A DNA stretch of 6,214 nucleotides. Source: Cuniculiplasma sp. GTDB taxonomy: Archaea; Thermoplasmatota; Thermoplasmata; Thermoplasmatales; Thermoplasmataceae. Position numbers and translations under genes: made by a program. Shown here one piece after another: positions 4,835 to 6,214 of the stretch. Under the pieces are notes generated by a model. The model did not search any database. It saw only the letters and a list, made by a program, of their open reading frames with translations, and was not told the DNA's origin. Numbering within the stretch: position 1 is the first letter of the stretch; every line of letters starts with the position of its first letter. Location: NCBI GenBank assembly GCA_023256455.1, contig JAGDXN010000012.1, forward strand, positions 12,314 to 18,527, in the 5' to 3' direction.

Positions 4835-5734
4835 ATGGCTGGCAACAGGATATCAAAGGCGAAGTACTATATTGGAATAACTTTTCTTGCAGTCATAATC
4901 GGCTACGTAATCGTTCTAATGGGCAGGCCCATACTTGGTGTTTCCATATCAGAATACTCCAAATATTTGATGGCAGTAATCGTTGGCGTATCTGTCTTTG
5001 CCATATTCAGAATACTGCTGAGGCTCCTGGAACACTATCTGAGAAAGGCGGGAATGTCTGATGGGAGGATAAAACCCATTGTCCTGATTATAAGCATGGT
5101 TGCCTATTTTATGATACTTGTCGCAGTGCTATCCACACTTGGTATAGATGTATCCTCATTGATTTTGAGCAGCGCACTCATAAGCGTTGTCCTTGGTCTT
5201 GCTGCACAGAGTGTGCTGGCAAACCAGTTCGCAGGGATTTTGATAATTGTGACAAAACCCTTTAAAATAGGGGACAGAATAATAATTCAGGCCTGGCAGT
5301 GGGGTGCCGCCTTTCCCACAATCCCTCCAAAGTACATTTCCACAGATTTCTTTATTAATTCGTCCGTTTCCGGCATTGTTACAAACCTGACCATAAACTA
5401 CACTGTGGTTATAATGGATTCCGGAGACATTGTAAGAGTGCCCAATGGTGTGCTGGTCCAGGCCGCCTTCTTTATAAGGAAGGGAAATGTGGTTGTACAG
5501 GCAAGAACGGAAATACCCAGAAATTCAGATCTGGAATACTTCAGGAAAAATGTTTCTGAGGAAATAAAGAAATTCCCTGATGTCCTGGAAGAACCAACAA
5601 TTTTAGTTGATGAAATGACCATGACTTCAATGTTCATAAGCATAAAGGCAAAGTTCAAAGGAGAAGAGGCTGCTGAAAGAAGAAGCAGGATGCTTGAGGT
5701 CGCAATGAAATACACAAAGCCAAAGGAGGCTTAA
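4835..5734 (+). CDS. MscS-family small-conductance mechanosensitive-type channel with beta-domain insertion
   Basis: Membrane channel of the MscS family, which opens under membrane tension to release solutes after osmotic downshift. The 299 residues show four membrane segments (about 11-30, 42-63, 80-101 and the pore helix 107-140). The pore helix and start of the beta domain carry the family signature: LGLAAQSVLANQFAGILI then TKPFKIGDRI (120-149), with small residues spaced for helix packing. The beta domain resumes at VSGIVTNLTINYT (178-190) and ends with DIVRVPNG (198-205). A short alpha/beta cytoplasmic domain follows (to 299), giving a small cage. Between GDRIIIQ and VSG lie about 25 extra residues rich in aromatic residues and proline (153-177), where E. 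coli MscS has a tight turn. The ATG at 4835 has no ribosome site, so translation is probably leaderless. aroC follows after 4 bases. Other MscS-like proteins signal or pass specific ions; that is not excluded. Confidence 0.9.
   Translation: MAGNRISKAKYYIGITFLAVIIGYVIVLMGRPILGVSISEYSKYLMAVIVGVSVFAIFRILLRLLEHYLRKAGMSDGRIKPIVLIISMVAYFMILVAVLSTLGIDVSSLILSSALISVVLGLAAQSVLANQFAGILIIVTKPFKIGDRIIIQAWQWGAAFPTIPPKYISTDFFINSSVSGIVTNLTINYTVVIMDSGDIVRVPNGVLVQAAFFIRKGNVVVQARTEIPRNSDLEYFRKNVSEEIKKFPDVLEEPTILVDEMTMTSMFISIKAKFKGEEAAERRSRMLEVAMKYTKPKEA
5725..5729 (+). promoter_or_regulatory. Ribosome binding site of aroC
   Basis: GGAGG in the last codons of the channel gene, 9 bases before the aroC ATG at 5739, supports this start and co-transcription of the two genes. 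Confidence 0.75.
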
Positions 5735-5738
5735 ACAT

Positions 5739-6214
5739 ATGAGCTTTACATTTAAGGACAGGATTGGTCTTACCATATTTGGATCATCCCACGGGGAGGC
5801 AGTTGGTGCAGTCCTTGACGGTATTCCCGCAGGGTTTTACATTGATGAGGAAGAAACCAGAAAGTGGATGGAAAGAAGGGCCCCGGGAAAAAGTACCATA
5901 ACGACACAGAGGAAAGAAAGCGACAGGGTTTCATTCATAAGTGGATTGAACAATGGATATACTGATGGGGGATCAATTACAATGATCATTCAGAATCAGG
6001 ACACGATTTCAAAACACTATGATGATCTCAGGGAAAATCCAAGACCAGGCCATGGTGATCTGAGCCTTTTCCTGAAATATGGAAAGTTCAGGAACTATGC
6101 AGGAGGTGGTTTTCTTTCGGGTAGAATGACTGCGCCTCTTGTGGCAGCAGGTTCCATTGCAGTCCAAATATTGAAGCATTATGATATAGAGGTTGTCTCC
6201 TATCTTGAACAGAT
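5739..6214 (+). CDS. aroC: Chorismate synthase AroC, N-terminal 158 residues (cut by window edge)
   Basis: Last enzyme of the shikimate pathway: it turns 5-enolpyruvylshikimate-3-phosphate into chorismate with loss of phosphate, using reduced FMN, in the cytoplasm. The frame is open to the right edge; about 40% of a usual 360-residue enzyme is present. Signs: the family signature GSSHGEAVG with catalytic His18, DGIPAG (27-32), RRAPGKS (46-52) and RKESDRV (58-64) of the substrate/FMN site, RPGHGD with His105, and YGKFRNYAGGGFLSGRMTAP (114-133). Both catalytic histidines are kept. Small departures from the common form are GHGD instead of GHAD and TDGGSIT (75-81) where TTGTPI-like sequence is usual. 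The FLSGRMTAP form is shared with archaeal and clostridial AroC, as I remember them. It starts 4 bases after the channel gene and is probably co-transcribed with it. No other shikimate gene is visible in the window. Confidence 0.96.
   Translation, partial: MSFTFKDRIGLTIFGSSHGEAVGAVLDGIPAGFYIDEEETRKWMERRAPGKSTITTQRKESDRVSFISGLNNGYTDGGSITMIIQNQDTISKHYDDLRENPRPGHGDLSLFLKYGKFRNYAGGGFLSGRMTAPLVAAGSIAVQILKHYDIEVVSYLEQ

Noticed and set aside
4813..5061. Plus-strand 82-codon frame overlapping the channel start
   Set aside because: Out of frame with the MscS-like gene, whose family signature supports the other frame.
5398..5715. Minus-strand 105-codon frame inside the channel gene
   Set aside because: Antisense to the conserved beta domain and C-terminus of the MscS-like protein; no supporting signal.
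1..6214. CRISPR array, insertion sequence, attachment site or origin
   Set aside because: No regularly spaced repeats, no transposase or integrase motifs, no terminal inverted repeats and no Orc-box clusters were seen.

Overview
The window most likely comes from a thermoacidophilic archaeon of the Thermoplasmatales (Thermoplasma, Ferroplasma, Cuniculiplasma and relatives). This rests on a moderately AT-rich sequence, heavy use of AGA/AGG for Arg and ATA for Ile, TTTATA-type box A promoters, Shine-Dalgarno sites of the GGAGGT/GGTGAT kind inside operons, and the overall look of the proteins. The genus cannot be fixed from the sequence alone, and codon style plus protein resemblance is the only basis for the order.

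Layout. The left fifth (1-1177) is one minus-strand gene running off the edge, a CPA-family cation/proton antiporter. A 192-base divergent promoter region (1178-1369) separates it from a compact plus-strand operon: sdhA (1370-3091), sdhB (3088-3837), sdhC (3840-4586) and a 56-codon two-helix membrane protein (4593-4763). Together these encode a complex II (succinate:quinone oxidoreductase). After a 71-base gap with T-rich and TATA-like sequence comes a second plus-strand unit: an MscS-family channel (4835-5734), followed 4 bases later by aroC (chorismate synthase, from 5739, cut by the right edge).

The most interesting item is the complex II. SdhA, SdhB and SdhC all resemble, from memory of the family, the Sdh1 ('type F') enzymes of mycobacteria rather than the E. 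coli or Sulfolobus types. Signs are the CxxCxxCxxxC-His ferredoxin motif and the YCNITKCC motif in SdhB, and a single five-helix SdhC with conserved Cys and His residues. In mycobacterial Sdh1 a Rieske-type [2Fe-2S] cluster has been reported inside the membrane subunit. The Cys/His set that could serve this purpose is kept here, so the window may hold an archaeal complex II with a membrane-embedded Rieske-like cluster. The tiny membrane protein encoded last in the operon would be an extra, undescribed anchor subunit.

How the genes fit together. Complex II passes electrons from succinate in the TCA cycle to membrane quinone. The neighbouring antiporter and the mechanosensitive-type channel act on ion and osmotic balance of the same membrane, but there is no direct evidence of functional coupling. 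AroC completes the shikimate pathway to chorismate, precursor of aromatic amino acids and possibly of quinones.
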